In this document: positions 26,996 through 38,699 of the stretch, in pieces
How the letters are laid out: the number at the start of each line of letters is the position of its first letter
How positions within the stretch are numbered: position 1 is the stretch's first letter
Made by a program: the position numbers and the translations under genes
DNA from: Amphiduros pacificus
Lineage: Eukaryota > Annelida > Polychaeta > Phyllodocida > Hesionidae
DNA: 64,000 nucleotides
NCBI GenBank assembly: GCA_949316495.1
Contig: OX439006.1
Location: 48,401,939-48,465,938 of the forward strand
Direction: 5' to 3'
The notes under the pieces: model-generated
What the model saw: the letters and a program-made list of their open reading frames with translations, nothing else
Databases searched by the model: none
What the model was told of the DNA's origin: nothing

Positions 26996-28012
26996 GTAAG
27001 TACATCTCTACACAAAAGCATTCTTGCGTCTGCTATGAAAAAGAAATCTTTTATCTTCTCTTTATGATTTTATTTTAGAAACTGCTAATGTTGTTCCGTG
27101 TAAAAAACATTCATGAGTTTAATTGGTATCCAACTCTTTTAGCATGAGCTCTGATTGGTTGAAATGCCTTTACTATTTAGGCGTAGTCTATATTATATCA
27201 TTGAGCTATTCCGATATTAACCTAATACATGCATACACAGCGTATATGTGAGAAACATGCCTTGAGTTTCTCATATCTTGAAATTAGATTATCAAAAGGA
27301 ATGGGGTATACTTTGGTTGAGTTCCCCTTCTGTTATGGTTGCAGGGAGAGATATGGAAGTCCAGTCAGTTGGGTCAAATGAGTTTTCTGAATGCCTGCCC
27401 GGAAAGCCTATCAGTACTAGAATCTAATATTGCATACAAAAAAAATGTAATTTAGAATATGTGGCCATCTATAAATCAGCATTATCATGATGTAAATGTA
27501 AACAAAACAGACAGATATAAACATAGCAATAACTTGATCAACACTTGATCTTAGTAAAATTCTCATATAATCTGACATTGGCTTCCAGTTATTCAATATC
27601 AAACCTGCATCATAAAGACCTTTACAATATGAATAAATACCAACGCAACCTTAAATATGCAAACACTGCCTCAAATAATCCTATAGATGTATACCTGCAA
27701 ATTATTGTCATGAATCTAAAAATCTAGAATGTATATATTATAGTTTACTCAAAGCATTCATAATCCCAATGGATTACAATAAAAAGTCATGGAGATATAC
27801 ACGCGCTACTATGAGCTTGTATATGTCATATAAGACAAGAATTAAAAAAAAACAATAGTAAATAATTTCCTTTGAGGATAATACCTGTATATGATATGTA
27901 CTCAATCCTTAGTTTCTTTGTATATTTGCTGCTGAACATAGTGAAACAGAACAAACAGTTTCCTTGTGCCTAAACTCTCGTCATGTTCTCGTCTCTTCTC
28001 GTTTCTGTCTAG
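26996..28012 (+). other. Shaw-gene intron with a candidate last exon
   Basis: Intron between two C-terminal exons. It holds the candidate terminal exon at 27345-27427; otherwise it is AT-rich with nothing recognisable. Confidence 0.5.
27345..27427 (+). CDS. Candidate alternative last exon of the Shaw gene (short)
   Basis: A good acceptor (cccttctgttatggttgcag) leads into a phase-1 frame of 27 codons ending in TAA: it begins GRDMEVQSVGSNEFSE and ends GKPISTRI. It would give a third C-terminus. The frame is short enough to be chance. Confidence 0.35.
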
Positions 28013-28081
28013 AACCAAGAGGCCCACATTCAGAAAACTCAGTGGGCACCACAACCAACTCAATCGCTACAAACCAAGTCG
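28013..28081 (+). CDS. Shaw: Shaw-type channel C-terminal exon (23 residues)
   Basis: The exon lies between acceptor ctcgtttctgtctag and donor G|GTATGT. It is 69 bp, phase 1 in and out, and encodes EPRGPHSENSVGTTTNSIAT followed by NQV. It has the same Thr/Asn-rich style and the same NQV ending as the exon 1 kb upstream. It is compatible with skipping or inclusion. Confidence 0.8.
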
Positions 28082-28992
28082 GTATGTTATCTTCAAGTTT
28101 GCTTCAAGAATAGTGGCATATATGATATTTCCACCTGTGGTATTGTCGTGTCAGTTATATATAGTTTGCCTTGAGGATAATAGTGGCATACATATGGATA
28201 ATTATTTTGGCTTTAGCATTTTTGTTTCATTTCATAAATCTAATGGTTGCAATGTGTGTTTTGAAATTTTTGCTTGAAATATACATTCTAAAAATTCTTA
28301 TTCAAAAATGATTTTCATAAACCAAATTACATGTATAATACATCATCTTATGAACACCAAGTATACGTCTTATCTGTTTAACGGCCATGTTGTCACCGTA
28401 TGCCACTGTCAATCTGGTGATGCATATTGTCATATTCAAAACTGTAAAATATTTTTTTATTTTCAACATCAGTGCGAATATAATGTTGTTTGTGGTGATG
28501 ACCTATACAGTGTTTTGGAAAATATACGTTTGTTATTTAAATACAGGAACAAATCAAGTCATTTTAGCCAATCAGAGACCAATATCTCATTAAAATGCAT
28601 TGACGTGTAAGGAAATAAGAAGAGCGACAATGCTGAATTTACTATACATACTACGAATAGATTACAGTGATAGAGACATTCTTCAACATTGTAATTGTAG
28701 TTAACTGAGAGGTTCTTATTGTTGGGGCAAGAACACAAGTGGTATACAATGCTGTTGTACATCTTGTTCAGTTTTTATCTTTCTTTATAGCACTGGTGTT
28801 TTGTAATTAGTGACACTAAATGTTCCTATTTATAACAGAGAATGTGAAGGATTTCATGGTCTAACAATTCATTGATCAAATAAATCAGATAGAAGAAAAA
28901 GACATGACAGTGGTTTTTGTTATCACACAGACACACAGACACACACACACACATATATGCAAAAGATGCATAAGATGCATAAGATAGATCAC

Positions 28993-29090
28993 TAGTCACT
29001 CTTCGTAAAAAGTAGGGCATTGAGTCCTTGTGACAGAATATCGTCCAAATAATGCTGACAAGGTCGTTAACACAAGCAAAACAAATAAAA
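28993..29090. repeat. Dispersed repeat, second copy of 6037-6150
   Basis: Shares tagtcactcttcg, gggcattgagtc, a variable middle and aaggtcgttaa plus an A-rich end with 6037-6150, in the same orientation. The family is unknown; a short SINE or the end of a larger element would fit. Confidence 0.6.
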
Positions 29091-30610
29091 CCTCGGTTAC
29101 TTTGGTTTTACATTTCTTTACGATCACTGACAAGAGACAACATCCATACTTTATACCTGTTATGACTTTCTTAAACTATAATAGACTGTCTGTCTGTAAA
29201 ATTAGATCTTCTTCCCTTAAATACTATTTAATATGCTGAATAACATGAACATGATAATGAGAGTTTTGATATTCAAACTGATTACCTGTCATTTTAATAC
29301 GAGACCAGTGATATCATCTCCTCTCCCTAGGGGTCGCATAATTCTCAACTATATCAGAGAATTTGTTACCCAGTTAGTTTACAATGACAAGAATAAAAAG
29401 ATTTACATTATTGAAGATTGAAACAGGCGTTTTTATTGGCATCCAGGAAAATGTGTTTTTTAGTTAAACGTGTGAAATTCAAATGAATATATAATATCAA
29501 AAGAATTAATCAGTTTACTTTTCTGAACTATTTTCAAAATAGAAACAAATAACAGTAAGCATTTGATCCAACTCATGTAAAATAAACCATCAATTATACC
29601 TGGAGATTACTATTACCAATTCTTCTCTTAGAAATATAGGCAAGCCAATGTGATAATTTATATCACAACTCGAGAATCAACATGGTATATGGCATAAACA
29701 GCGATCCTATCAAATTTGCGTCGAAATATGCCGCAAAATTTCTAAACAAAAAATCAATTGTTCTTCTTGCCAGTTCATTTAGCTATAAAAGTTTATTCGA
29801 TAGAACACGTGTCATGGACCCAGTGATTCCCGATTTTTAAGGACCAGATACTATCAAGCGCTATGAGCTGTAAATGTCTGGTATTAGCGCTATACAAAAC
29901 CTACCACTCGTCTTTTGTGTTTTTAGCTATGCTGACATAGTCATTACAAACAAGCTAAGATCAGAATAGCTCTAAGGCCATTGGCGTATGTTTTTATTCA
30001 TTAATCTAATATGTGAAGAATTAAACGTATTTTTTAGTTATTTATGATGTCTATTATAACTAGTGGCATAGTTGTAATCTAACGATTTTATTTGATCAAT
30101 GTGTTCATTGTGTTCAACATAACGAATATGTCAAGTATGGAGACATATTCAATACTTTAGTGGGAAGATTGTTTCTTCATTGTACATTTATTCCTAATAT
30201 ACACTAAATATTTAAGCACAAAAGTTGACGTCTATTTCAATTCCGAAATTGGCAAGAATTGTCAACTTTTAATATGTTTTTAAAACAAAGTAAAAGAAAA
30301 ATTTCTATTAAATTTGTAAAATTTCTATTAAATTTGGAACAATTATACAGACAGTAACACACTTAATATCAGAAAATGTGTTCACATATAGAAATTTTCA
30401 AATAATGGCATTAAAGGTAGATAAATATAAATATATATAGATAGTTACTATATATATATATATATATAGTTGCGATTGCGGTTACCATATTCTTGCTTAT
30501 CAAAAAGGCTTAAATGAGTTATATAATTCCGGTTCAAATTTTATACAGTAAATTCTTGTATACAGTAATTTTTTAACACCCAAATCATATTCATTTCCTT
30601 GATATTTTAA

Positions 30611-30748
<138 letters not shown>

Positions 30749-30780
30749 TGATAACTAAGTGGGGTGATGTGTATTTGCAG

Positions 30781-30962
30781 CTCCAGCTCCGGCCCCGGAT
30801 GGAACTGGTGGCGATCGTGATCACACAGGAGTGCCAAAAGTCATAACTCATGGGTCAACCTCGCCACAACCCACACGACGCATGTCATCAGCAAAGAACA
30901 ACTCTAGTTCACCTACATCGTCAACTCCAGGAAACAGCACACTCGTGACTGTCAACACATAA
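30781..30962 (+). CDS. Shaw: Shaw-type channel last exon
   Basis: After acceptor gtgatgtgtatttgcag a phase-1 frame gives [17 protein letters not shown], then a Ser/Thr/Pro-rich tail ending [13 protein letters not shown] and TAA at 30960-30962. It completes the channel C-terminus in the same reading phase as the two preceding small exons. The end VTVNT is not a canonical PDZ-binding motif. The 3' UTR follows. Confidence 0.85.
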
Positions 30963-33900
30963 CAGCAAGCCACCTGGTGTCAAAACAGCAATAGTGATAT
31001 CACGTGACACTAGGGGTTTGCCACCCCTCATTTCCGGGGAAAGCAGGCGGCAGGGTGATGACGAGTACAATTGTCGTGATATTTAAAACAATGTTGTTTG
31101 AACTTAAGACAAGAGGAAGTGTACAGATAACCCTATTATTCCTCCTGCACCATTACAAATCGTTCAACTGTAAACTAGTGTCCTTACATTACTGGAACGC
31201 ATCTTATAACATGGTGTATTCTTAGGTCACAGGTGACCGATGGGATAGAAAATGGCTGCCATGCAGTAACCTGGATGCCTTGACTGGGGAGATTTTAATG
31301 GCACTTCCGATTAAGTTTTTTGGAGGAAGATCTACCAGAAGATGATAAATTGTAAGGATACCATCGTTAGATGTGTGGTACTTACAGGATGAAAAAAAGG
31401 ACCAACAAACGTTTTGTTTTAAAAGAGATATGTTGTGTTGAATGATATGACTTCCTCTTCGAGATGACATCGTTATATGATATGGTAGGAAGAGGAACAA
31501 AGATACAAAGGGTCTAAGAACGTGTCCAATCCTGTGGTGCAAAGATGATGACATATGTGGCCATTTCATCCCCAAATGTCTTTGAACACAGCATAAAATG
31601 ATGACGTCATTGAAAAGGGCATAAATGATTACAGCGCCATGGTGTCACAATTCCACTTTTCTACTTTATTTACACATACGAGAAACATTTAAAATCAATT
31701 AATTTTCTAGAATGTATCAATCCCATCTTTCATTTATTTCCACACGTTCATTCTAATTGGTAAACAAGCACGCAAATTCTGTATATAATTTTGTGCACCC
31801 ATATATATGCTTTGGTGACATGTGGTATTAACTTTTGTGGTAACAAAACCATTCAATTTTAACAGACTTGACGTGTATGCTATAAGTACATAATTTTATA
31901 TGTAATTGACCACATTGGAAACTGCTCTCTTACTTAACAAAAGAAAGTAATGCGTATTTAAAAAGACTTGTTTTCTTTTGTTCATGTAAGGCAGCACATG
32001 TACAGTAGAGTTATAGGGCACTGCTAGGTTACCTAGAAACCAACATATCCGCGGGTTCCTGTACAGAATCGCACCATGTTATATATAAATCCTATGCGAC
32101 CCGCGGATGGTCATGTGACTACACATAAACGTCATTATTTCCTTCATCATTGCATTGTCACATTTCATTCTCCACATTCATTCATGTTTGAGAATGCATA
32201 CACCATTCAGAATGGGTCTTCTTATGAATATTCATGACTGTTAGTGCCTGACCTCCATGGCAAGGGGCCACTGTACCAAAGTTCACAAAATCAATCAGCA
32301 TAAATCAAATGTTATTTAGGTCAACTATAATGCAGAATGTGTCAAAATATGATGCCCGCATTTGTGTATCTAGTAAACATATCTTGATACACCCTGTTAA
32401 TGTAAAATTGATCAGTTCTTTGATGGTGCTTAAAAGGATATCATTAAATACCGATATCTCTATTTATCTTTCATGCATCTCCAAGTAGCAATTGCCAATT
32501 CTATTTGAGTTGTATTTGAGTGAAGTTATTTTGAATGTTTTACTGGGAGGTCAGGCAAAACCGGTAAAAATGTGATGGAATTAAGATTATATTATGATTA
32601 TTATAATTTTGAAATTGTGCACACCCGCACTTAAAATAATTAAATAAATATATGTGCGGCTGTCGGACTGACACGAAGACTTGTGTTTATATGGATCTCA
32701 GATGTATGCAATTTTACTGCGCACTCTGAGAGAAATATGTGAGGATTTGCAAAATATTTTCCCAAATATCGAAGAGAGGGCACCATTTTAACCTACCTGT
32801 GAATTTGTGGTGCCACCTTGTGTTGACCTCCTTTCACCCATTTCTGTGAAATATGTAAATAGCCCAATAATGTACCAATGATATGTTCTGTTGGTTCAGT
32901 GTAAAAATTATATTCAACTTTTGCTGGAGGCAGTTTATATACATACACACACAGACACAACAGGTTATTGATATAGAGAAGAAATGAGTACCGCATAAAT
33001 GAGTAGGGGATGCAATGTACTCTCCAATGCCTTTGGTTTATGATAACTGCATTTGCTCAAAACGGCCGGGTGTGGATTACTACTGCATGGTGGAAGTCTA
33101 CGATAACATGTTCTTTCGAGGCATTCAAAATCAACTTCAATGCCCCCTCCTGATCATCCAACCATTGCTTCTTACTGTATTTGTTTCTATCCCTGTTGTT
33201 GATTGTAAAAAAATGAGTCAGAAATCGTTTGGAGGAGGAAAACTATCATGACTTGTGAAATCATGGAATAATCAGCCAGCTCGCCAGAGGGCAGGTTGAT
33301 CTGTATGCAAATTTTCTAGGTTGTCCATGTACTTCCTGCAGGTATACAAATGTACAGTCTTTTTTACCACCAGGTGTTGCTTTGCATCTAGATGGCGCTT
33401 CTGTCTTATAAAGAATAAACAGAAGGCATTATGATGTCACAGCCAATAAGTCATGTGACCTAACATTTGCCCCATCCGCACGGTTCATTCATCAACCGTC
33501 GGTTGTTTTATCTTACCAAAACGTTGTGTTTTCTATTATTTGATCAGTATCTTGGGGACGTGACGTCAGTATTATTAGTTTTAACTCTTACCATCCGTTA
33601 TAAACACCAAAACAATACAAGTTAATATTCCAATCACAATTATAAATTACTCTATGCATTTACAACCTGTTAGACACCATGTGTCATTATTAAGACTTAG
33701 CTATGATTTACCAGTTAGTACCACTGTATGTTGTTGTTCTGAGGGTGTTACGTCCCCAACATATTGTCAGATACAGAGCATATTTATGATAATGTTATCG
33801 TGGTTCGTGCCCTTGTTGTTTATATTTTCAGGTATCTTTGTCTATGGGAACATTTCTTTTAGACAAAATAAAGATTATGGTGAACAATGCCAGATATACG

Positions 33901-36227
33901 TCTTAAACTTTTTCTTTAGTGTCCGACGTCAAATAGAATATCGCCTTACCCAAATCCCTTTAAACTCGTTTGTCAATGTTGAACCAATCAGCTAAAGTCA
34001 CATTTTAATACCACCAGTCGCATTATTTTTCCCCTTGTTTATATTCTCTCAAAGGATATCAGCAAATATGCAATAACAAACTGAAGTAAGAAATTCCTCA
34101 TAACAAGTGTAGTTGAGAGGATGTAATGAGAAAATTAAAGTAAGGAAAGCGACATCTGGTTGCAGACAATAGATTTAAACGACCGTTGACTCCCAGATGT
34201 CAGCACTGTACAAACTAAGGGGTTTGGAGTTTTGGTAGATGTCCAATAATTCTAGTCAAATGGAATTACTATGCCAATAATTATACATGCTCAAGGTTGG
34301 CAGACTTTATTTTCATTTTATTTTCAACATTGAAGTTTGGCTTCGTGGTCAACTTACTCATAGTCTAAAATTCATGACTAAATCTTGAAATCTTGAAGTC
34401 AGATTTATAGCCTCCATATTAATTTTACTGAAGTTCTTTAGTTTCATTTCCCAACCCAAATCAACACTAGGGTCTGGTATAGGCCATGGAAAGCATTTGT
34501 CAGAATCCCCGTGCATTTGAGTTCTAGTAATTGGGTTGAAGTTCTCACCAACCAATCATCCTTGTGTGAGTCTGAATAAAAGAACCAATCAGACTAAGGC
34601 AAGTTGAAAGTGATCAGCCAATCGAATGAAAGTGTGTGTATGAGGAAGGTGTGGGACGTGTGCAGTATTCAGTCATCTGCATATCTCAAAAATCAGCCCA
34701 AAACACAATCTGTATTCATCAAGATCCATTCAAAATTAACAATAATAGAGCAATTTTAATTGTGGACCAATCTGCAAGGGAAATGAGAGGAAAGTTTGAA
34801 ACAATATCTATAATAGCAACTTCTTGGAGGTTAATTAATGAAAATACATATCATAATGCATAGAAAAATACTTCAGTGTTAAATATAAATGAAAAAAAAG
34901 TCTGTCAATTTTGAGAGGATAAATTTGAGGGTAAATTCTGAGTTCCATCTCAGTCCTCCAAGCAGGAATAGAGACCAGTATGGGCCATTGCACACAGCCC
35001 TAATCTGCCTCAATCATGGCAGATTTTTTGATTGGTGGGTTATTTTCACACATTTATGCCTTAGAGTGATTGGTCCACACTCACACAAAACAGATTACAC
35101 GTGTGTGAGTACTCACTCCGTCCACTCACTCACACAAAAAGATTGGTTGGTTAAAACTTTAAGCCAATGGAACACACACAGATTCTGATAAATCATTGCT
35201 GTTCTCTTAGTGGCCCAGACCCTTATCATGACTTGGGTCGGGTTTGAGACAAGAGAGTGTACGAGTACATATGACAGATTTGTTCAGCATTAAATTTTGA
35301 AAAATAAATGCTTTTGGAATATGAATATTAGCATATGAAAGAAAACATACATCTCAACAACTTGTTGATGATATTAAAATAAATGCTCAAGAAGGGGTGA
35401 TGAAAATAGTCCAAATTTAGTGTTGGAAAACTGATTTATGGCACATGGAAATATTTCAAAATTGTTATTTTGCCCGTGTTTGTTTTGCCCTCTGGGCTGG
35501 ATGTTTAAGGTTTCAACTGATTAAGCTGTAAGTTTATGGAGCATACACATATTATCACCCTATGTCAGGTATGTTTTTGGCGTGCCCAGTTTCTGTTACA
35601 CCATCACATGGCACTTTTGCATGTGTGCAAATTCTGCGCAAGCTTTATTTTTTTTAAATTAGCCTTATCTCAAATATTTTATGAGTACCATTTCCTGCGA
35701 TGAATTTAAACTTCTTGATAATTAGTATATGATATCCAAACAAAATCTAGCGAATAAACACATATTATTATACTCTTTGGGCTATAATATGACTAATTGC
35801 AGATTCAGGAAGTGAGAGTTTTTCTGTTGTTGTGAGTATGTATGATTTAGGTTCAGCACCGTACAAACATGTGAAACATGTGATAGTTATGTCTGATAAT
35901 TGTAACTCCGAGAGTCTAACAGATGGCGCCACTACATCATCATGGTGTATGGTACAGCCAAGATGGGGAAATGCATTAGCAATATCTCTGTGAAAATGGC
36001 TTTTGGATTTGATTGAATTTAGCACTGAAGTATTCACCACAATGTTCAAGAAGTCCAAGTGTACATATAGTTTGTATATATCCACTATTTTAGCTTCTAT
36101 GAAGATAATATCACTTTGATGGACGGAATTTAAGGAGATGGCGGCAGGTTGGTGTTGACAGGCCTGTCAATGTACTGACGTATTTGAATTATTTACTCAG
36201 TGTGTGACATTCATTTATCGTTCATAT
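30963..36227. other. Shaw 3' UTR and intergenic sequence
   Basis: The first part is presumably 3' UTR of the channel gene, but I could not fix the polyadenylation site. 32045-32115 carries a 10-bp inverted repeat (atccgcgggt / acccgcggat). 34546-35150 has loosely inverted ends (caaccaatc ... tgtgtgag), too diverged to call an element. 33973-34206 is a dispersed repeat listed separately. No other gene is seen. Confidence 0.45.
33973..34206. repeat. Dispersed repeat, first copy
   Basis: About 234 bp that recur in the same orientation at 55901-56157. Both start caatg..gaaccaatcag-like, share tatattctctcaaa.gatatcagcaaat in the middle, and end with ttgactcccagatgtcagca. There are no long terminal inverted repeats and no coding capacity. 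It may be a SINE or MITE. Confidence 0.8.
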
Positions 36228-36230
36228 ATT

Positions 36231-36647
36231 AGTGTTCTCCTATCAACAATCGGCAAAGCCCAGATAAGTGATCTGGAGGGGATTGTCGAACGTCCAAGGT
36301 CTGTACCAATTTCAACCAAAGAAAGGTTTGGTGGAGGTGTTAGAGCTCTAGTGAAGTAAAAAAATCACCAGCTGTAAAAATTGAGGTAAACCCGTTTAAA
36401 CGTCCAAATTGAACCCGTTTTATCTGCTGGCGACTGATATTGAGTATTTATATTTTCTTTATTTAATGTCATCCAAAGAATAATCAAGCTTTTTTGGGAG
36501 ATTTTCATGGCATAGAATATGAATTATCACTAAAAGAGTTGGGTATTTAAAAATCTCATGTAAATAAGATTATACAGAAAAAGCAATAAACTTAAACCTC
36601 TCCAGATCACCTATCTGGGCTTTGCCGATGGATGATTGGAGAACACT
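36231..36647. mobile_element. 417-bp MITE with about 49-bp terminal inverted repeats
   Basis: The left end at 36231-36279 (agtgttctcc ... ggcaaagcccagata) and right end at 36599-36647 are inverted copies with a few mismatches. The flanks are ATT on both sides (36228-36230 and 36648-36650), which fits a 3-bp target duplication, or TA if the terminal A/T is counted in the site. There is no coding frame. It is a non-autonomous DNA transposon; the superfamily is not clear. Confidence 0.85.
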
Positions 36648-36653
36648 ATTCAT

Positions 36654-38470
36654 TTATTCTCCGGAGTTTGACTGGTGCTGCCATCTGTATATGATTTGTT
36701 TTGGACAGAACTGCAGAGTAGCACCATCGCTTGAAGTGGGAGACATTGAACATGAAATGGGTAGTACAAGACGATCTATTGCAGTGGGTACACATAGCAT
36801 CACTTTCACCCAACAAAAATGATGCCAAAAAAAACCACAATCTCCATTTTATACACATATTCATGAAATAATATTACCATCTTCCCCATATTGTAGCAAA
36901 AAAATGAAGGTGTGAAAATATGCAGATATCAGCTATCAAATGTAATAATCCATTTGTGTCCAGGCTCAATGTATTTGTTTTATCACTTGATTTTTTCTAT
37001 TGTAAATTTGATATTTTCTTGTATTATGAGAATTTGTTATCGTTTTTGTATCTACTGTTATGATTACAGAAACTTATTGAGCACTATGTTCAGAAATCAC
37101 GCTGAACCAAATTTAGCCTGTTTATAGTTATCAAGAAATGACAGACGTTAATTTTTGTTTCTGTTAAATATTTATGTTTTGTTTGCAGTATAATGTGCAC
37201 TTTCATAAGCTGGAATTATAAACATCGTTTCAAAATAGCTCAGCATATCATGTCCACATCGATAAGTGTTGTCCGGAGTACAAAGTGTACTACTCTTCGT
37301 TTACGCTTCGAAAATAAACATGAGCAGAACAACTGGTGTAAAATCAGTCTTGCACATAATGGTCAATACATTTCACCAAAGATTTACTTAATATTTCAAT
37401 AGATCAGTAATATGCCAAAACGGGAGGAAATTATTTATGATTCTATAAATGCACCTTAAAATGTTATGATCTAGGTCAAGCCAGTCTGAAGAGGCTCATT
37501 AAGATCGTTTGATCAACTTAATGATTAGAAGAGGGTCCCATATTTAGAACAATTTAGACCATTCTAAAATCATTAAAAACCTGCTAAATTTCTTAAATCA
37601 TTTTAAATCCCTGAGATTATGCTAAATGTCTGATATTTAGAAGAGCCTAAGTCTGACTTCGTGCTAATTTAAGAAGTCAGCTCAGAGATTGAGTGATACA
37701 TATAAATGGAGCTATTACATCCATAGAGCGCCACATTAACCTTCGGAACGGCCTAGCATATGCACTGCAAGATAAAACAATGATATAATGTCCTCACATT
37801 TACAGCAATTAGAAGAAAACAATTTTTTCAGAGCCTATCTCGGCCACACATCTGTGTAAAAACCTGGAAGGGCATCACAGTTGTGTCACAAGACCATACT
37901 TCACGTGAATAAGATTCTGTGAGTGATATGAATCAACTAGTTTGCTTCGCAAATGGAAAATTTAGGCCGAAGATTTAGATCGATCTAAGGGATGCACCAT
38001 TATTCATTTAGGAAGGTTGTGGAGAAAATTAAATTTGCTTTTTTTTGCTTGCTTTATTTTTGTTTATGCTTGTCCATCCAAACTAACAATTCTACTTGTT
38101 TCTTTGTTGTGGTACGATGTTGTGATCTTACCCATTATGTTGCATGTACGATTGTGAGTAGCTACAATATTGTTAGTTACAACATAGAACCCATATGTTT
38201 TTGAGACGTCTGGAAAATACCGTTCAACAATGTAATTTAATTACTAAGAATTTAGTAAAAATCAAATAAGTTGATAAACTGAAACGCAGCTTTGTTGTAG
38301 TCCGCAGCTCTGTTGTCGTCCCCTGTATAGTAAAGTGGCTAAGCACAATGCTAAGGACAAAACACGTTAAAATGAAAATGTTGCACGTGCTTTTATTGTT
38401 GCTTTTTATTGTTAGCTGTTTTGTGTTTTTTTTGTCATCATCTATGAGCAAAACAGTGTGGAAAACGTTG
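36654..38470. other. Non-coding
   Basis: No gene or repeat that I can support. Open frames here have no recognisable domain. Confidence 0.45.
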
Positions 38471-38473
38471 CAG

Positions 38474-38560
38474 GAAGTGAAAACGATCCCTTCGGGAAGT
38501 GAAAACGATCCCTTGGGGAAGTGAAAACAATTCCTGTGGGAAATGAAAACGATCCGGATA
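38474..38560. repeat. Short tandem repeat, 22-bp unit, four copies
   Basis: Four copies of gaagtgaaaacgatcccttc + gg with increasing divergence to the right. It lies about 150 bp before the LINE's reverse-transcriptase half, near the inferred inversion breakpoint. Confidence 0.9.
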
Positions 38561-38699
38561 GGTTTTTATAAAGGTACACTGTGGGTAGTAAAAAAGTCCC
38601 AGATATGTTGTGAGAGGGTAGAATTATGGAAATTTTACAAAGTATTTTTACTTTATAGTAACGTTTCTAGCAGTTCTGACTTTTACAGAGAAATAACCA

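Noticed and set aside
34546-35150. Element with loosely inverted ends
   Set aside because: The ends match over only about 20 bp with mismatches, and no target duplication is seen.
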